DNA of 64,000 bases from Cytophagaceae bacterium (GCA_005791165.1 SXXW01000030.1:111312-175311), one strand, 5' to 3'. Counted from the first letter of the stretch, positions 1 through 9,355 are shown. Notes: generated by a model not told the origin, from the sequence alone. Program-made: numbers and translations.

Positions 1-2297
1 TGTTGTCGAAATTCAAGTATGATCCAGGTGCTTATGAGAACTACAATAGAGAGAAATTCTCACAAAAAGCTAACATTCGTTTAGATTGGAATATTTCTGA
101 TAAGCATAAATTGAACATTAAGTATAACTACTTACGTTCTTTTGCTGATATTTCTCCTTCGAACTCAGGTTCTTTATCTGGAGGTCGTTCGCCATCGGTT
201 AACGTGTTACCTTTCCAAGGTTCATTGTATCGTATCAACAATAATTTAGATTCATATATTGCTGAATTAAACTCAACTTTTTCTAGCTCGGTAGCGAATA
301 ACTTGACTGTAGGTTACACAGCGATGCGTGATTACCGGGAGTCACCGGTGAATGATAATCCATTCCCAACGGTTGATATTGGAAATAATAACTTAAACCA
401 AATGACTGCATTTGGATATGAGCCATTCTCTGCGAATAACTTGTTGAACTCTGACATTTTCCAAATCTCAGATAACTTAACAATCTACAAAGGAAAGCAT
501 GTGTATACCTTAGGTTTTGCATATGAGGCGAATGCATTTAAAAATGGTTTTGCTCCTAACTACTATGGTGGTTACCAATTTAGATCAATTGATGATTTCA
601 TTAAGTCAGCAAATGGAGACAAAACAGTTATTCCAGCTTTTTACCGTCAACAATGGTCTAATTATGCGGAATTCCCTTTTGCTGAGATGAAAGGTAATAC
701 CTTGTCTTTCTACGGACAAGATGAGATTACTGCAGCGAAAGGATTGAAATTGACATTTGGATTACGTGCTGATGCAACTTCATTTCCATCTTTTGATGAG
801 CCAAAGTATACGAACTCATTTGTTCCTAATTTAACGTTCCGTGATGGAGTGAAGTTAGCTACCAACAAATTCCCTGAGACTACAGTATTATGGTCTCCAC
901 GTTTCGGATTTAACTGGGATGTAAAGGATGACAAGACGACTCAAGTACGTGGTGGTTTGGGTGTATTCTCAGGTCGTGTTCCTTACGTATGGTTATCTAA
1001 TCAATTGTCTAATAATGGTGTTTTATTTGGATCAGAAAACTTAAGTAATCCAACTAATCGTCCGTTCAATGCGGATGTGAATGCATACCGTCCAGCTGTA
1101 TCGTCGACCGTTACACCCACAGCTTACAACCTAGCGGTTACGGATCCAAACTTTAAATTCTCTCAGGTATTCCGTGGAAATTTAGCAGTAGATAAGCAAT
1201 TGGGTGATGGCTGGATCGTATCGGTGGAAGGTATCTACACAAAAGATATCAATGCGGTATACTTAGAAAACGTCAACTTGCCTAATTCAACGGTTAAAGC
1301 AGTAGGAGCTGACAACCGTGTTATATTCTATACGTTAGGTGCAAATGGGCTTCCAAGCACATCAAGAAATTTTCAAATTTACGGTAACGTAAGAGGAGTT
1401 AATGGTCCAGCAAACGGAATTGCTACTACTTCAGCTCCGAATATCTCGGACGCGATTGTAATCAAGAACACAAACTTGGGTTATTCGTATGCCTTGACTG
1501 CAACTATTTCAAAAGCATTTGAAAATGGTTTATTCGCTTCATTAGCTTACACGAATTCAGATTCACGTTCGGTGAACGATGGTGGATCGATTGCACAATC
1601 GCAATGGAGAGACCGTGTTGTATCAGGTGATCCAAACGAGAACGTTGCTTCGTACTCTTCTTACATGCAAGCTCACCGTATCAATGCATACGGTTCATAC
1701 CGTTTAAATTACTTGAATGAGAAAGCAAGTACTACATTTGGCTTTACGTATTCAGTAGCTCCAGCAGGTCGTTTCTCCTATACATATTCAGGTGATATGA
1801 ATGGTGACAATCAATTTAATGACTTAATGTATGTTCCTCGTAGCCAATCAGAGATCTTGTTACGTGATTTAGGTACGTATACAGCTGCTCAACAGTGGGT
1901 AGATTTGGATAAGTATATTACACAAGATTCTTATTTAAATTCACACCGTGGTCATTATGCAGAGCGTAATGGGGCAGAGTTACCTTGGTCGGCGAATTTC
2001 GACTTTAAAATTATCCAAGATTTCTACATCAATGTAGCTGGTAAGAAAAATACCTTACAATTTACATTAGACGTATTTAACTTTGGTAACTATGTATCTC
2101 CACAGTGGGGCTTAAACCAAACACCATTGCGTGCTGGTTTATTGAACTATGTAACGAACGATGCTGCAACTGGAAGACCAGTTTTCCAATTCCCTTATCG
2201 TTCTGGAACCACTCCATTGTCTGATACTTTCCAAAGATCATTTGGTCTAGGATCTCGTTGGCAAGCACAATTTGGAGTACGTTATATCTTTAATTAA
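1..2297 (+). CDS. TonB-dependent receptor, Oar-like (5' end outside window)
   Basis: The reading frame is open from the first base, so the gene starts upstream; 765 codons remain. The visible part is an outer-membrane beta-barrel: alternating hydrophobic/polar strands with many aromatic and Asn residues, long loops, and a last strand ending FGVRYIFN with the terminal aromatic/Asn typical of Bacteroidota TonB-dependent receptors. Phrases such as KHKLNIKYNYLRS and NNLDSYIAELNS resemble Oar-like receptors, which normally carry a CarboxypepD_reg domain and a plug domain N-terminally (not visible here). It would import a ligand across the outer membrane with TonB/ExbBD energy; the substrate cannot be read from the barrel. 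A strong terminator follows 20 bp after the stop, so it is the last gene of its transcript. Confidence 0.9.
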   Translation, partial: LSKFKYDPGAYENYNREKFSQKANIRLDWNISDKHKLNIKYNYLRSFADISPSNSGSLSGGRSPSVNVLPFQGSLYRINNNLDSYIAELNSTFSSSVANNLTVGYTAMRDYRESPVNDNPFPTVDIGNNNLNQMTAFGYEPFSANNLLNSDIFQISDNLTIYKGKHVYTLGFAYEANAFKNGFAPNYYGGYQFRSIDDFIKSANGDKTVIPAFYRQQWSNYAEFPFAEMKGNTLSFYGQDEITAAKGLKLTFGLRADATSFPSFDEPKYTNSFVPNLTFRDGVKLATNKFPETTVLWSPRFGFNWDVKDDKTTQVRGGLGVFSGRVPYVWLSNQLSNNGVLFGSENLSNPTNRPFNADVNAYRPAVSSTVTPTAYNLAVTDPNFKFSQVFRGNLAVDKQLGDGWIVSVEGIYTKDINAVYLENVNLPNSTVKAVGADNRVIFYTLGANGLPSTSRNFQIYGNVRGVNGPANGIATTSAPNISDAIVIKNTNLGYSYALTATISKAFENGLFASLAYTNSDSRSVNDGGSIAQSQWRDRVVSGDPNENVASYSSYMQAHRINAYGSYRLNYLNEKASTTFGFTYSVAPAGRFSYTYSGDMNGDNQFNDLMYVPRSQSEILLRDLGTYTAAQQWVDLDKYITQDSYLNSHRGHYAERNGAELPWSANFDFKIIQDFYINVAGKKNTLQFTLDVFNFGNYVSPQWGLNQTPLRAGLLNYVTNDAATGRPVFQFPYRSGTTPLSDTFQRSFGLGSRWQAQFGVRYIFN

Positions 2298-2316
2298 GAT
2301 ATTTCAATTCCGAAAT

Positions 2317-2347
2317 AAAAAGGCTGCTCGTAAGAGCAGCCTTTTTT
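2317..2347. terminator. intrinsic terminator after TonB-dependent receptor
   Basis: Perfect GC-rich stem GGCTGCTC/GAGCAGCC with a GTAA loop, flanked by A-tract and T-tract, 20 bp after the receptor stop codon. It would work on either strand. Confidence 0.85.
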
Positions 2348-2397
2348 GTTTGTGGTTTTATGGATCGTGCGTCCAATTGTTTTCCTGATTATTAATT

Positions 2398-2522
2398 CCT
2401 TTGAGACACGATATTTCGCATCGATTTATATCCAGATTATTCTTTTTGTAGAGACACGATAATCGCGTCTATTTCCTACAAAAAATAACTAAAAAAGACG
2501 CGAGGTATCGCGTCTCTACAAG
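2398..2522. repeat. REP-like palindrome cluster (GAGACGCGAT family)
   Basis: Two imperfect palindromes stand in opposite orientation. One at about 2445-2470 reads TAGAGACACGATAATCGCG; one at about 2496-2522 reads GACGCGAGGTATCGCGTCTC followed by TACA. A more decayed third copy (GAGACACGATATTTCGCATC) lies at about 2403-2422. The core GTAGAGACGCGAT...ATCGCGTCTCTAC is, from memory, a dispersed intergenic repeat seen in Bacteroidota and some other phyla. The paired inverted layout recalls REP/BIME elements mobilised by RAYT transposases. No RAYT gene is in the window. Confidence 0.6.
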
Positions 2523-2532
2523 GAATAAAAAA

Positions 2533-2554
2533 AAAACCGGGTTTCCCCGGTTTT
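2533..2554 (-). terminator. terminator of the UDP-sugar operon
   Basis: Stem AAAACCGGG/CCCGGTTTT with a short loop lies directly before the stop of the minus-strand decarboxylase gene and is followed on the minus strand by a long T-run. It ends the uxs transcript. Confidence 0.8.
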
Positions 2555-2555
2555 A

Positions 2556-3527
2556 CTAAAACTCTTTATGATGCGCCATTCGATGTAAATCTTCCGGACT
2601 TAATGATTTGAAATACTCATAGGTAATTTTTAAACCTTCTGCACGAGATACTTTGGGCTCCCAACCTAAGATGGCTTTAGCCTTTGTAATATCGGGTTTA
2701 CGTTGTTTAGGATCGTCTGTTGGCAATGGCAATGAAATAAGCTTTTGGGAAGTCCCCGTTAATTTGATAATTTCTTCACCAAACTCCTTTATGGTAATTT
2801 CATCTGGATTACCTATGTTCATAGGTTGGGTATAATCACTTAATAAAAGTCGATAAATACCCTCCACCAAATCGTTAACAAAACAAAAGGCTCTCGTTTG
2901 TGATCCATCGCCAAACATGGTTAAATCTTCTCCACGTAATGCTTGGCCTATAAATGCAGGCAGAACACGTCCATCATTTAATCGCATTCTTGGACCGTAG
3001 GTATTAAAGATTCGAACGATTCTTGTTTCTAGTCCATGGTAGGTGTGATAAGCCATGGTCATAGCCTCCTGGAAACGCTTTGCTTCGTCATAAACACCAC
3101 GTGGGCCTACGGGATTAACATTTCCCCAATATTCTTCTGGTTGAGGATGAACGGTTGGGTCTCCGTATACTTCTGAAGTAGAAGCGATTAATACACGTGC
3201 TCCTTTTACTCTAGCTAAACCTAAACAATTGTGAATGCCTAAAGAACCTACCTTTAAGGTTTGAATAGGTATTTTTAAATAATCAATGGGTGAGGCGGGA
3301 GACGCAAAATGCAAGATATAATCTAATGAACCAGGAACATGAATGAATTTAGAGACATCATGGTGGTAAAACTCAAAATTTGGGAGCTTAAATAAATGTT
3401 CAATATTTTTTAAATCCCCAGTAATCAAGTTGTCCATGGCAATCACATGATAGCCTTCTTTGATAAAACGATCACATAAATGTGAACCTAAAAACCCTGC
3501 CCCACCTGTTATTAATATTCTCTTCAT
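2556..3527 (-). CDS. uxs: UDP-glucuronate decarboxylase (UDP-xylose synthase)
   Basis: Cytoplasmic extended SDR of 323 residues that would convert UDP-glucuronate to UDP-xylose with a bound NAD+. N-terminal Rossmann motif GGAGFLGSH (8-16); catalytic Thr117-Ser-Glu119 and Tyr146-xxx-Lys150; [10 protein letters not shown] follows. Length and the STSEVYGDP and YDEAKR signatures fit the UXS subgroup better than dTDP-glucose dehydratases or ArnA. The start is the ATG opening MKRILITGG at 3527; a longer frame to 3578 adds 17 residues upstream of the Rossmann strand and is not needed. It lies 99 bp downstream of ugd on the same strand, so the two form a pathway pair feeding UDP-xylose to glycan synthesis. 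Confidence 0.9.
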   Translation of the reverse strand: MKRILITGGAGFLGSHLCDRFIKEGYHVIAMDNLITGDLKNIEHLFKLPNFEFYHHDVSKFIHVPGSLDYILHFASPASPIDYLKIPIQTLKVGSLGIHNCLGLARVKGARVLIASTSEVYGDPTVHPQPEEYWGNVNPVGPRGVYDEAKRFQEAMTMAYHTYHGLETRIVRIFNTYGPRMRLNDGRVLPAFIGQALRGEDLTMFGDGSQTRAFCFVNDLVEGIYRLLLSDYTQPMNIGNPDEITIKEFGEEIIKLTGTSQKLISLPLPTDDPKQRKPDITKAKAILGWEPKVSRAEGLKITYEYFKSLSPEDLHRMAHHKEF

Positions 3528-3626
3528 ATTGCTTTTAAAACTAATTAATTTTAAGGGCCGGGGTAAACCGGTACCCAACTAATACTTATTACCTTTTACC
3601 TAATACCTATTACCCTCTTACCTAAT

Positions 3627-4940
3627 TTACTTTACAACTCCTCGGCCAATGGAATAGTAGGTGTATCCTAGTTCTTTCATTTGAGCCATTTCATATAAAT
3701 TTCTACCGTCAAAAATAACCTTATTTTTCAATAAGCTTTCCATGCGTTCAAAATCAGGAGTTCTAAATTGTGGCCATTCGGTCACAATAAGAAGTGCATC
3801 CGCATTCTCAATCGCATCGTAAGGATTCTTTGAGAAGGTTACAGTTTCTCCTAATAATTCTTTGACGTTAGGCATAGCCTCAGGATCATATACATTTATT
3901 TTACATCCTAATTCAAGGAGGTGTTCGATGTTATATAAAGCAGGTGCTTCACGAATATCATCCGTATAGGGCTTAAAAGCCAAACCCCAAATGCCAATCG
4001 TTTTCCCAGCTAAATCATTATTGAAGTGATTTTTTATGATCGGAATTAACTTTGTCTTTTGCTTTTCATTGACCTTCATCACACTATCCAAAATGTGAAA
4101 TTGGTAATTATTTTCTTCTGAAGTTTTGGCTAATGCTTGCACATCTTTTGGGAAGCATGATCCTCCATATCCGATACCAGCAAATAAAAACCGCTTACCA
4201 ATTCTTGAATCGGTTCCAATTCCTCTGCGAATATCATCGACATTTGCGCCAACTAACTCACACAGGTTAGCAATTTCATTCATAAAGGTAATCTTGGTAG
4301 CCAAAAATGCATTTGCTGCATATTTGGTCATTTCTGCCGAACGTTCGTCCATGAATATTATGGGATTTCCTTGGCGAACTAAAGGGGCATATAATCGATT
4401 CAAAATTTCTTTTGCCTTATCAGATTCGGTTCCAATAACCACTCGGTCGGGTTTCATGAAATCCTCCACTGCCACACCTTCACGTAAAAATTCGGGATTT
4501 GAAACTACATCAAATAAATCAGGTGATACATTTTTGGCAATCGCTTGATGTACAAGTTCTGAGGTTCCTACAGGTACTGTACTTTTGTCGATGATCACAG
4601 TGTATTCTGTAATCAGTGGCCCCAAATCTTTAGCTACTTGAAGAATGTATTTTAAATCAGCTGATCCATTTTCACCTGGAGGAGTGGGCAATGCAAGGAA
4701 AATAACTTTTGCTCCTTCTATACCTTTGCTCAATGAGGTGGTAAAATTCAATCTGCCTTCTGCTGTATTTCTATGAAATAAATCTTCAAGACCGGGCTCG
4801 TAAATAGGAACCTCGCCAGCTTTCATCCGATTAATTTTATCTTCATTAATATCTACACATGTTACATGATTACCTGTTTCTGCAAAACAAGTACCCGTAA
4901 CCAAACCCACATATCCAGTTCCTACTACAGCTATTTTCAT
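3627..4940 (-). CDS. ugd: UDP-glucose 6-dehydrogenase
   Basis: 437-residue NAD+-dependent dehydrogenase that oxidises UDP-glucose twice to UDP-glucuronate, the substrate of the next gene. N-terminal GTGYVG nucleotide-binding motif (7-12), a central helical UDPGDH domain, and catalytic Cys262 in GGSCFPKD. The C-terminal UDP-binding domain contains IWGLAFKPYTDDIREAP. Length is usual for the family. It has its own promoter candidate in the 80-bp gap after pafA and is first gene of the ugd-uxs pair. Product use (capsule, exopolysaccharide or LPS) cannot be read from this locus because no glycosyltransferase is adjacent. Confidence 0.95.
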   Translation of the reverse strand: MKIAVVGTGYVGLVTGTCFAETGNHVTCVDINEDKINRMKAGEVPIYEPGLEDLFHRNTAEGRLNFTTSLSKGIEGAKVIFLALPTPPGENGSADLKYILQVAKDLGPLITEYTVIIDKSTVPVGTSELVHQAIAKNVSPDLFDVVSNPEFLREGVAVEDFMKPDRVVIGTESDKAKEILNRLYAPLVRQGNPIIFMDERSAEMTKYAANAFLATKITFMNEIANLCELVGANVDDIRRGIGTDSRIGKRFLFAGIGYGGSCFPKDVQALAKTSEENNYQFHILDSVMKVNEKQKTKLIPIIKNHFNNDLAGKTIGIWGLAFKPYTDDIREAPALYNIEHLLELGCKINVYDPEAMPNVKELLGETVTFSKNPYDAIENADALLIVTEWPQFRTPDFERMESLLKNKVIFDGRNLYEMAQMKELGYTYYSIGRGVVK

Positions 4941-4973
4941 TTGTTAATCTTAATTTAATTCTAAATTTGGCTA

Positions 4974-5006
4974 CAAAATTAGCTAATAATCTTTAAAAAT
5001 TGCAAA
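4974..5006 (-). promoter_or_regulatory. ugd promoter (Bacteroidota -33/-7)
   Basis: On the minus strand a TTTG at 5006-5003 is followed after 21 nt by TAATTTTG at 4981-4974, matching the Bacteroidota TTTG...TAnnTTTG consensus. The ATG at 4940 is about 28 nt from the expected transcription start. Confidence 0.6.
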
Positions 5007-5020
5007 TATTGATTTAAAGG

Positions 5021-6655
5021 CTAAGGTATTTGCGTTATAACATTGCCGGTACTTCCTGATGGTTCCATAATATGTAGCCAGTTGGCCAATGTCACTGAAA
5101 TATCACTTATGGAAGTTCTTTTTATGATTTCAGCGGGCTTTACTTTCCAACCATAAAACAATAGTGGAACATGTGTATCATATGAATACAGGGTGCTATG
5201 TGTAGTACCCGTCTGTGATCCCATAAACCATGATGGTTTTAATAAAATCATGAAGTCACCACTTCTCGCTGGATGATATCCATTGATAATCAATTGGGCA
5301 TATTGAGCATTTAAATTTGCGCCCTGAATATCTTTTAAATTAATCAGTTCAGAAAAACCTAGTTGTTTCTGGTAGGATTTCCGAACTACTTCAAATAATT
5401 TTTTAGTATCTATTCCCATTTTTTCCATCAAACCATGATTGAAATAGAGTTGGCTATTTTCCTCGCCGACCAATAAATCTACATTTCCGAATGCTTGATT
5501 TATGGCTTTTTTCATGTCCTTGATTGATGTATTTCGGTCAAAAACTCCTCCAGGTAATTTTTTGCTATTGGCATATCCGGGAACCTCAGCTACCGCATGA
5601 TCTGCTGTTAGAAAAACAAGCACTTGATCTTTTCCATATTGCGCATCCAAATAAGTTAATATCTCTGCGATATCTTTATCTAAACGTAGATAAGTATCTT
5701 CTAATTCAATGGATTGTGGACCAAAATTATGTCCAACATAATCAGTTGACGAGAAACTGATGGCTAAAAAATCACTAGTGCCACTTTTACCTAATTTTTC
5801 ATTTTCAAGGGCTTTGAGTGCAAAATCTTTAGTGATGCTATTTCCATAAGGCGTAGTTCTAATGACTTCTAATGGATTTCCTCCCTTTAATTCGTGTGGA
5901 AAACTAGTGGATTTTTCACCTGGTAATTTTCCTTCAAACTTATTTTCATCTTCTGCACTTTGGGTATAAGATTCAATTGGATATAAGGTGTTCCAACCTT
6001 TTTGAACATATTTTAAAGCTCTTTCCTCCGAGTTAAATGATTGAACCCAATTAGGTAATTCATTTAAATAAAAACTGGAGCTGATCCAACGGCCTTCTTT
6101 TGAATCATACCAATAAGCTGCGTTGGCTGTATGTCCTCCTGGTAATATGGCTCCGCGATCTTTTAATGCTATGGCTATCGTTTTTGATTTATGATTCTGC
6201 GCCATTTTCAATTGATCTGTGATGGTGGTAGTCCAAAGATTTTTAGGTGACATCCATCCCGTTTTTCCTGTGGTTCCCACTGTTTTTACTGTGCTATCTT
6301 CTGTACAATATACTTTTTTCCCACTGGCCACATCGGTCCAATCGTTACCTACAATTCCGTGTACAGATGGAATTGAACCCGTATATACACTCGCATGTCC
6401 TGCTGCGGTGACGGTTGGTGCATAATTATAATGATTTTCTTGGCAATTTATTCCCTCTTTCATGAGCCGCTTAAATCCTCCCTCTACATATCGGTCGGCA
6501 TATTTATAAAGATATTCATACCGCATTTGATCTACGACAATTCCAACGACCAATTTTGGCCTCTTAGGTAATGCGATTGCTTTCTTTTGAGAATAAGATG
6601 TTTGTGAAAAAAATAAAAATGTAGAGGTGAAAATTAAATAGAGAAATTTTTTCAT
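5021..6655 (-). CDS. pafA: PafA-type alkaline phosphatase
   Basis: 544-residue exported phosphomonoesterase of the alkaline-phosphatase/NPP superfamily. A signal peptide covers about residues 1-22 (hydrophobic core, cleavage near TSYSQ). VVGIVVDQMRYEY supplies a metal-ligand Asp, and APTVTAAGHASVYTG at about 79-93 carries the Thr nucleophile (T81 or T83) of the PafA family. LTADHAVAEVPG holds further metal ligands near residue 350. PafA enzymes in Bacteroidota release phosphate from organic phosphoesters in the periplasm or cell surface regardless of phosphate status. The start ATG overlaps the stop of the upstream HsdR_N gene (ATGA), so the two are probably co-transcribed. Confidence 0.9.
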   Translation of the reverse strand: MKKFLYLIFTSTFLFFSQTSYSQKKAIALPKRPKLVVGIVVDQMRYEYLYKYADRYVEGGFKRLMKEGINCQENHYNYAPTVTAAGHASVYTGSIPSVHGIVGNDWTDVASGKKVYCTEDSTVKTVGTTGKTGWMSPKNLWTTTITDQLKMAQNHKSKTIAIALKDRGAILPGGHTANAAYWYDSKEGRWISSSFYLNELPNWVQSFNSEERALKYVQKGWNTLYPIESYTQSAEDENKFEGKLPGEKSTSFPHELKGGNPLEVIRTTPYGNSITKDFALKALENEKLGKSGTSDFLAISFSSTDYVGHNFGPQSIELEDTYLRLDKDIAEILTYLDAQYGKDQVLVFLTADHAVAEVPGYANSKKLPGGVFDRNTSIKDMKKAINQAFGNVDLLVGEENSQLYFNHGLMEKMGIDTKKLFEVVRKSYQKQLGFSELINLKDIQGANLNAQYAQLIINGYHPARSGDFMILLKPSWFMGSQTGTTHSTLYSYDTHVPLLFYGWKVKPAEIIKRTSISDISVTLANWLHIMEPSGSTGNVITQIP

Positions 6656-7110
6656 AGGTAAGAGGGAAATTGGTTGATTTTAATTGTTTGATTTTCTGTT
6701 GAATTTATTTCAAAAATATGATTTTCTAAGCCATTCGTTAAGGCTAAAAATTTAGCCATGTTTTTTTGTTGGTACTGACTGATTTGCTGAAAGCTAACTT
6801 CATTTATTTCAATATGCGGAGCTTTACATTCAATAATTATGAGTAATTGTCCTGTTGAATCAAACACCTGAATATCAGTTCTTCGGATTAATTTATTTAC
6901 CTTAAACGCTCTTTCTATTTGAATGTTTGTGGCAGGATATCCTAAATGATTGGTTAAAAAATTTAAACAATGTTGCCTTACCCATTCCTCTGGACTTAGG
7001 GCCCTGTATTTCTTGGCTATTGGATCAAAAATAAAAAGTTTCCCTTCCTTTTTTGTTAATTTGTACTCAAATTCAGGGAAAATTAATTTTAAATTGTTCG
7101 AAGAATTCAT
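6652..7110 (-). CDS. stand-alone HsdR N-terminal (PD-(D/E)XK) domain protein
   Basis: 152 residues from the ATG of MNSSNNLK; a longer frame with a TTG at 7125 adds five residues. It matches the type I restriction enzyme R-subunit N-terminal domain alone: RRTDIQVF followed by LIIIECKAP gives the D-(x)n-E-x-K nuclease core, then a QxxQ-type helix (QQISQYQQ). It has no helicase motor and no hsdM/hsdS neighbours, so it is not a restriction system. Bacteroidota commonly carry such an orphan as a conserved hypothetical. Its 4-nt overlap with pafA implies translational coupling; the biological role is unknown. Confidence 0.75.
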   Translation of the reverse strand: MNSSNNLKLIFPEFEYKLTKKEGKLFIFDPIAKKYRALSPEEWVRQHCLNFLTNHLGYPATNIQIERAFKVNKLIRRTDIQVFDSTGQLLIIIECKAPHIEINEVSFQQISQYQQKNMAKFLALTNGLENHIFEINSTENQTIKINQFPSYL

Positions 7111-7130
7111 AGGTTTTAAAGCCAAATACT

Positions 7131-7156
7131 AAATTAATCTTTATTTAGATTAATTT
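7131..7156. promoter_or_regulatory. 26-bp inverted repeat between divergent genes
   Basis: Perfect 10-bp arms AAATTAATCT and AGATTAATTT around TTATTT, lying 20 bp from each of the two divergent start codons (7110 minus, 7177 plus). It has the size and position of a dimeric regulator operator. No regulator gene is adjacent. Confidence 0.45.
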
Positions 7157-7176
7157 CATCACGCAAACATGATTTA

Positions 7177-7950
7177 ATGAAGACAAAAGAAGAGATTGTT
7201 CAAAATTGGTTACCCAGATACACGGGAACTCCCATAGAAAAATTTGGCCAATACATCTTGTTGACCAATTTCAAAAATTATGTGGACATGTTTGCTGAAA
7301 AATTTTCAGTAGAAATTTTAGGGAACGATCGGCCTATGCAAACGGCTACAGCTAATAACATTACGATCATAAATTTTGGTATGGGTTCACCCATGGCAGC
7401 TACGGTGATGGATATATTATCAGCTATTTCTCCTCATGCGGTATTGTTTTTGGGTAAATGCGGGGGTTTAAAGAAAAATTTAAATATAGGTGATTTGATT
7501 TTACCCATTGCCGCTGTTAGGGGAGAGGGGACTTCAGATGAATATATGCCAAAGGAAGTACCTGCTTTGCCCTCATTCCGACTGCAAAGAGCGGTTTCTT
7601 CGATGATCAAGAAACATGAAATGGATTATTGGACTGGCTTGGTTTATACGACTAACCGTCGAGTGTGGGAGCATGACGAAGTTTTCAAAACATATTTATC
7701 TGATATTCGTGCGATGGGAATTGATATGGAGACAGCGACTATTTTTACCGTGGGTTTTGTCAATAAAATACCTCATGGGGCTTTGCTTTTAGTCTCTGAT
7801 AATCCTATGACACCTGATGGGGTTAAAACGGAAAAAAGTGATCTTACAGTTACGGTCAATTTTGTCAATAAGCATTTGCAAATTGGCATAGATGCTTTAG
7901 AAGAATTAGCCAATTCTGGTGAATCTGTCAAACACTTAAGATTTGAATAA
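7177..7950 (+). CDS. amn: AMP nucleosidase
   Basis: 257-residue member of the purine nucleoside phosphorylase/nucleosidase fold that hydrolyses AMP to adenine and ribose-5-phosphate. INFGMGSPMAAT (~66-77) and FLGKCGGL (~91-98) form phosphate/nucleotide-binding loops, and MGIDMETATIF near residue 187 is the PNP-family ribose-binding Met-Glu segment. Length fits the short Bacteroidota-type AMP nucleosidases without the long N-terminal domain of E. coli Amn. Monocistronic: divergent from the pafA operon and closed by a terminator. Confidence 0.85.
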   Translation: MKTKEEIVQNWLPRYTGTPIEKFGQYILLTNFKNYVDMFAEKFSVEILGNDRPMQTATANNITIINFGMGSPMAATVMDILSAISPHAVLFLGKCGGLKKNLNIGDLILPIAAVRGEGTSDEYMPKEVPALPSFRLQRAVSSMIKKHEMDYWTGLVYTTNRRVWEHDEVFKTYLSDIRAMGIDMETATIFTVGFVNKIPHGALLLVSDNPMTPDGVKTEKSDLTVTVNFVNKHLQIGIDALEELANSGESVKHLRFE

Positions 7951-7981
7951 AAAAAGCCTTCGTTTTAGAAGGCTTTTTTTA
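7950..7981. terminator. bidirectional terminator
   Basis: Stem AAGCCTTC/GAAGGCTT between an A-tract and a T-tract, shared by the convergent amn and TPR-protein genes. Confidence 0.85.
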
Positions 7982-8002
7982 TTCAAATGAATGATTTTGA
8001 TA

Positions 8003-9355
8003 TTAATTACAATGATCTCGGATGACCTGATAGGCAGGATTATAACCTAATTCTCCTGATTTACTTAGATCTAAACAACCAGTATTGTCGCTGAGGGCTA
8101 ATTTTATAATGCCCCGAACATAATAAGCTTCCGCATATTTAGGATTTAATTTAATCGCATTGCTGCAATCTTGAATTGCATTTCGTTGATCGCCTAAGGA
8201 CGACTTAGCCACACCTCTTAAAAAATACGCCTCTGCATACACAGGATTAAGCGCAATAGCTTTATTGTAATCATCCATGGCTTGTTTTTGATCGCCAGAT
8301 TTTGCTTTTGATGAACCTCTATTGAAATATATTTCAGCTCTTTCAGAGGTAAATTCTGCCATTTTGATTTTGTCCTGTACGCCATTTCTTAGGTCATCTA
8401 ACAAATTTTTAGACATTTTGCCATCATAAAGTATCTTGGCATTTTCATTGTTTCCCGTTTCTGCTGCTTTGGTATAATCCTCAATGGCTCCCCTTTGGTC
8501 CCCAATTTTTGATTTTGAAAAGCCTCTACCATAATAAGCTTCCACTTTCATTGGGTTTAATTTCAATGACCTGCTGAAATCTTCTAATGCTCCTTTTTCA
8601 CCGTTTTCTCCTCTAAAATTTTCCAATTGCGTTTTGCAAAATCCTGAAAAATAATAATCATCTGGATTGTCTGGACTTAGTTTAATGGCTTCCGCATAAT
8701 CTTTTAAAGCTGTAGCATATTCTCCTAATTTTAGTTTGGAATAAGCCCGACTCGAATAATAATTCGCACGCTTGGGATTGATCGTGATGGCTTTATCAAA
8801 ATCTTCTAAACTTCCTTTAAAGTCTCCCAGTTTTACTTTTGATTCGCCTCTTGAGGCTAAGCCTGGTGCATATTCTGGATTTAATTCCAATGATTTGTTG
8901 AAATCAGATAAACCGCCTCGGAAGTTTTGAAGTTTCATTTTAGAGATGCCCCGACTAAAATACGCGGTGGCTTCCAATGGATTTAAACGAATCGCTTCAT
9001 TGTAATCATTCATGGCCACTTTATGATTATCCTGCATGCTATAACTTTGTCCTCTCGCTATAAAGGCTTCAAAATAGGTAGGTTTTAATTCAATAGCTTT
9101 GTCAAAATCTAAAATAGCTCCTCGGAAATCTTTTAAATTGTATTTGGCAAATCCGCGATTGTAAAATGAAACCGGATTCGGATTCGCGATATTTTTTTCA
9201 ATCTCAATACTGAAATTCCTTAATGCATCGGCGTAATTACCTGTTTTGTTTTGCGTAATGCCTAATTCAAGATAATTAGGAGTGGCGTCTTGGGCAATGA
9301 CAGCAGTGATGAATAGTAAATTCAACAAGAATAGAATGGAAATTCGTTGTAACAT
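8003..9355 (-). CDS. secreted tetratricopeptide-repeat protein
   Basis: 450 residues with a signal peptide (about 1-21, hydrophobic then AVIAQDA) and about ten TPR units of 34 residues from about residue 25 to the C-terminus. The units are regular, with YF.RG..K.....Y..A..DY..AI.LNP recurring. The repeats are very similar to one another, suggesting recent internal duplication. One irregular unit of longer spacing (about 300-345) interrupts the array. TPR solenoids bind peptides; the partner is unknown. Flanked by amn and menA with no shared operon evident. Confidence 0.8.
   Translation of the reverse strand: MLQRISILFLLNLLFITAVIAQDATPNYLELGITQNKTGNYADALRNFSIEIEKNIANPNPVSFYNRGFAKYNLKDFRGAILDFDKAIELKPTYFEAFIARGQSYSMQDNHKVAMNDYNEAIRLNPLEATAYFSRGISKMKLQNFRGGLSDFNKSLELNPEYAPGLASRGESKVKLGDFKGSLEDFDKAITINPKRANYYSSRAYSKLKLGEYATALKDYAEAIKLSPDNPDDYYFSGFCKTQLENFRGENGEKGALEDFSRSLKLNPMKVEAYYGRGFSKSKIGDQRGAIEDYTKAAETGNNENAKILYDGKMSKNLLDDLRNGVQDKIKMAEFTSERAEIYFNRGSSKAKSGDQKQAMDDYNKAIALNPVYAEAYFLRGVAKSSLGDQRNAIQDCSNAIKLNPKYAEAYYVRGIIKLALSDNTGCLDLSKSGELGYNPAYQVIRDHCN

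Noticed and set aside
6652..7110. Restriction-modification system
   Set aside because: Only an isolated HsdR_N domain; no motor, methylase or specificity subunit nearby.
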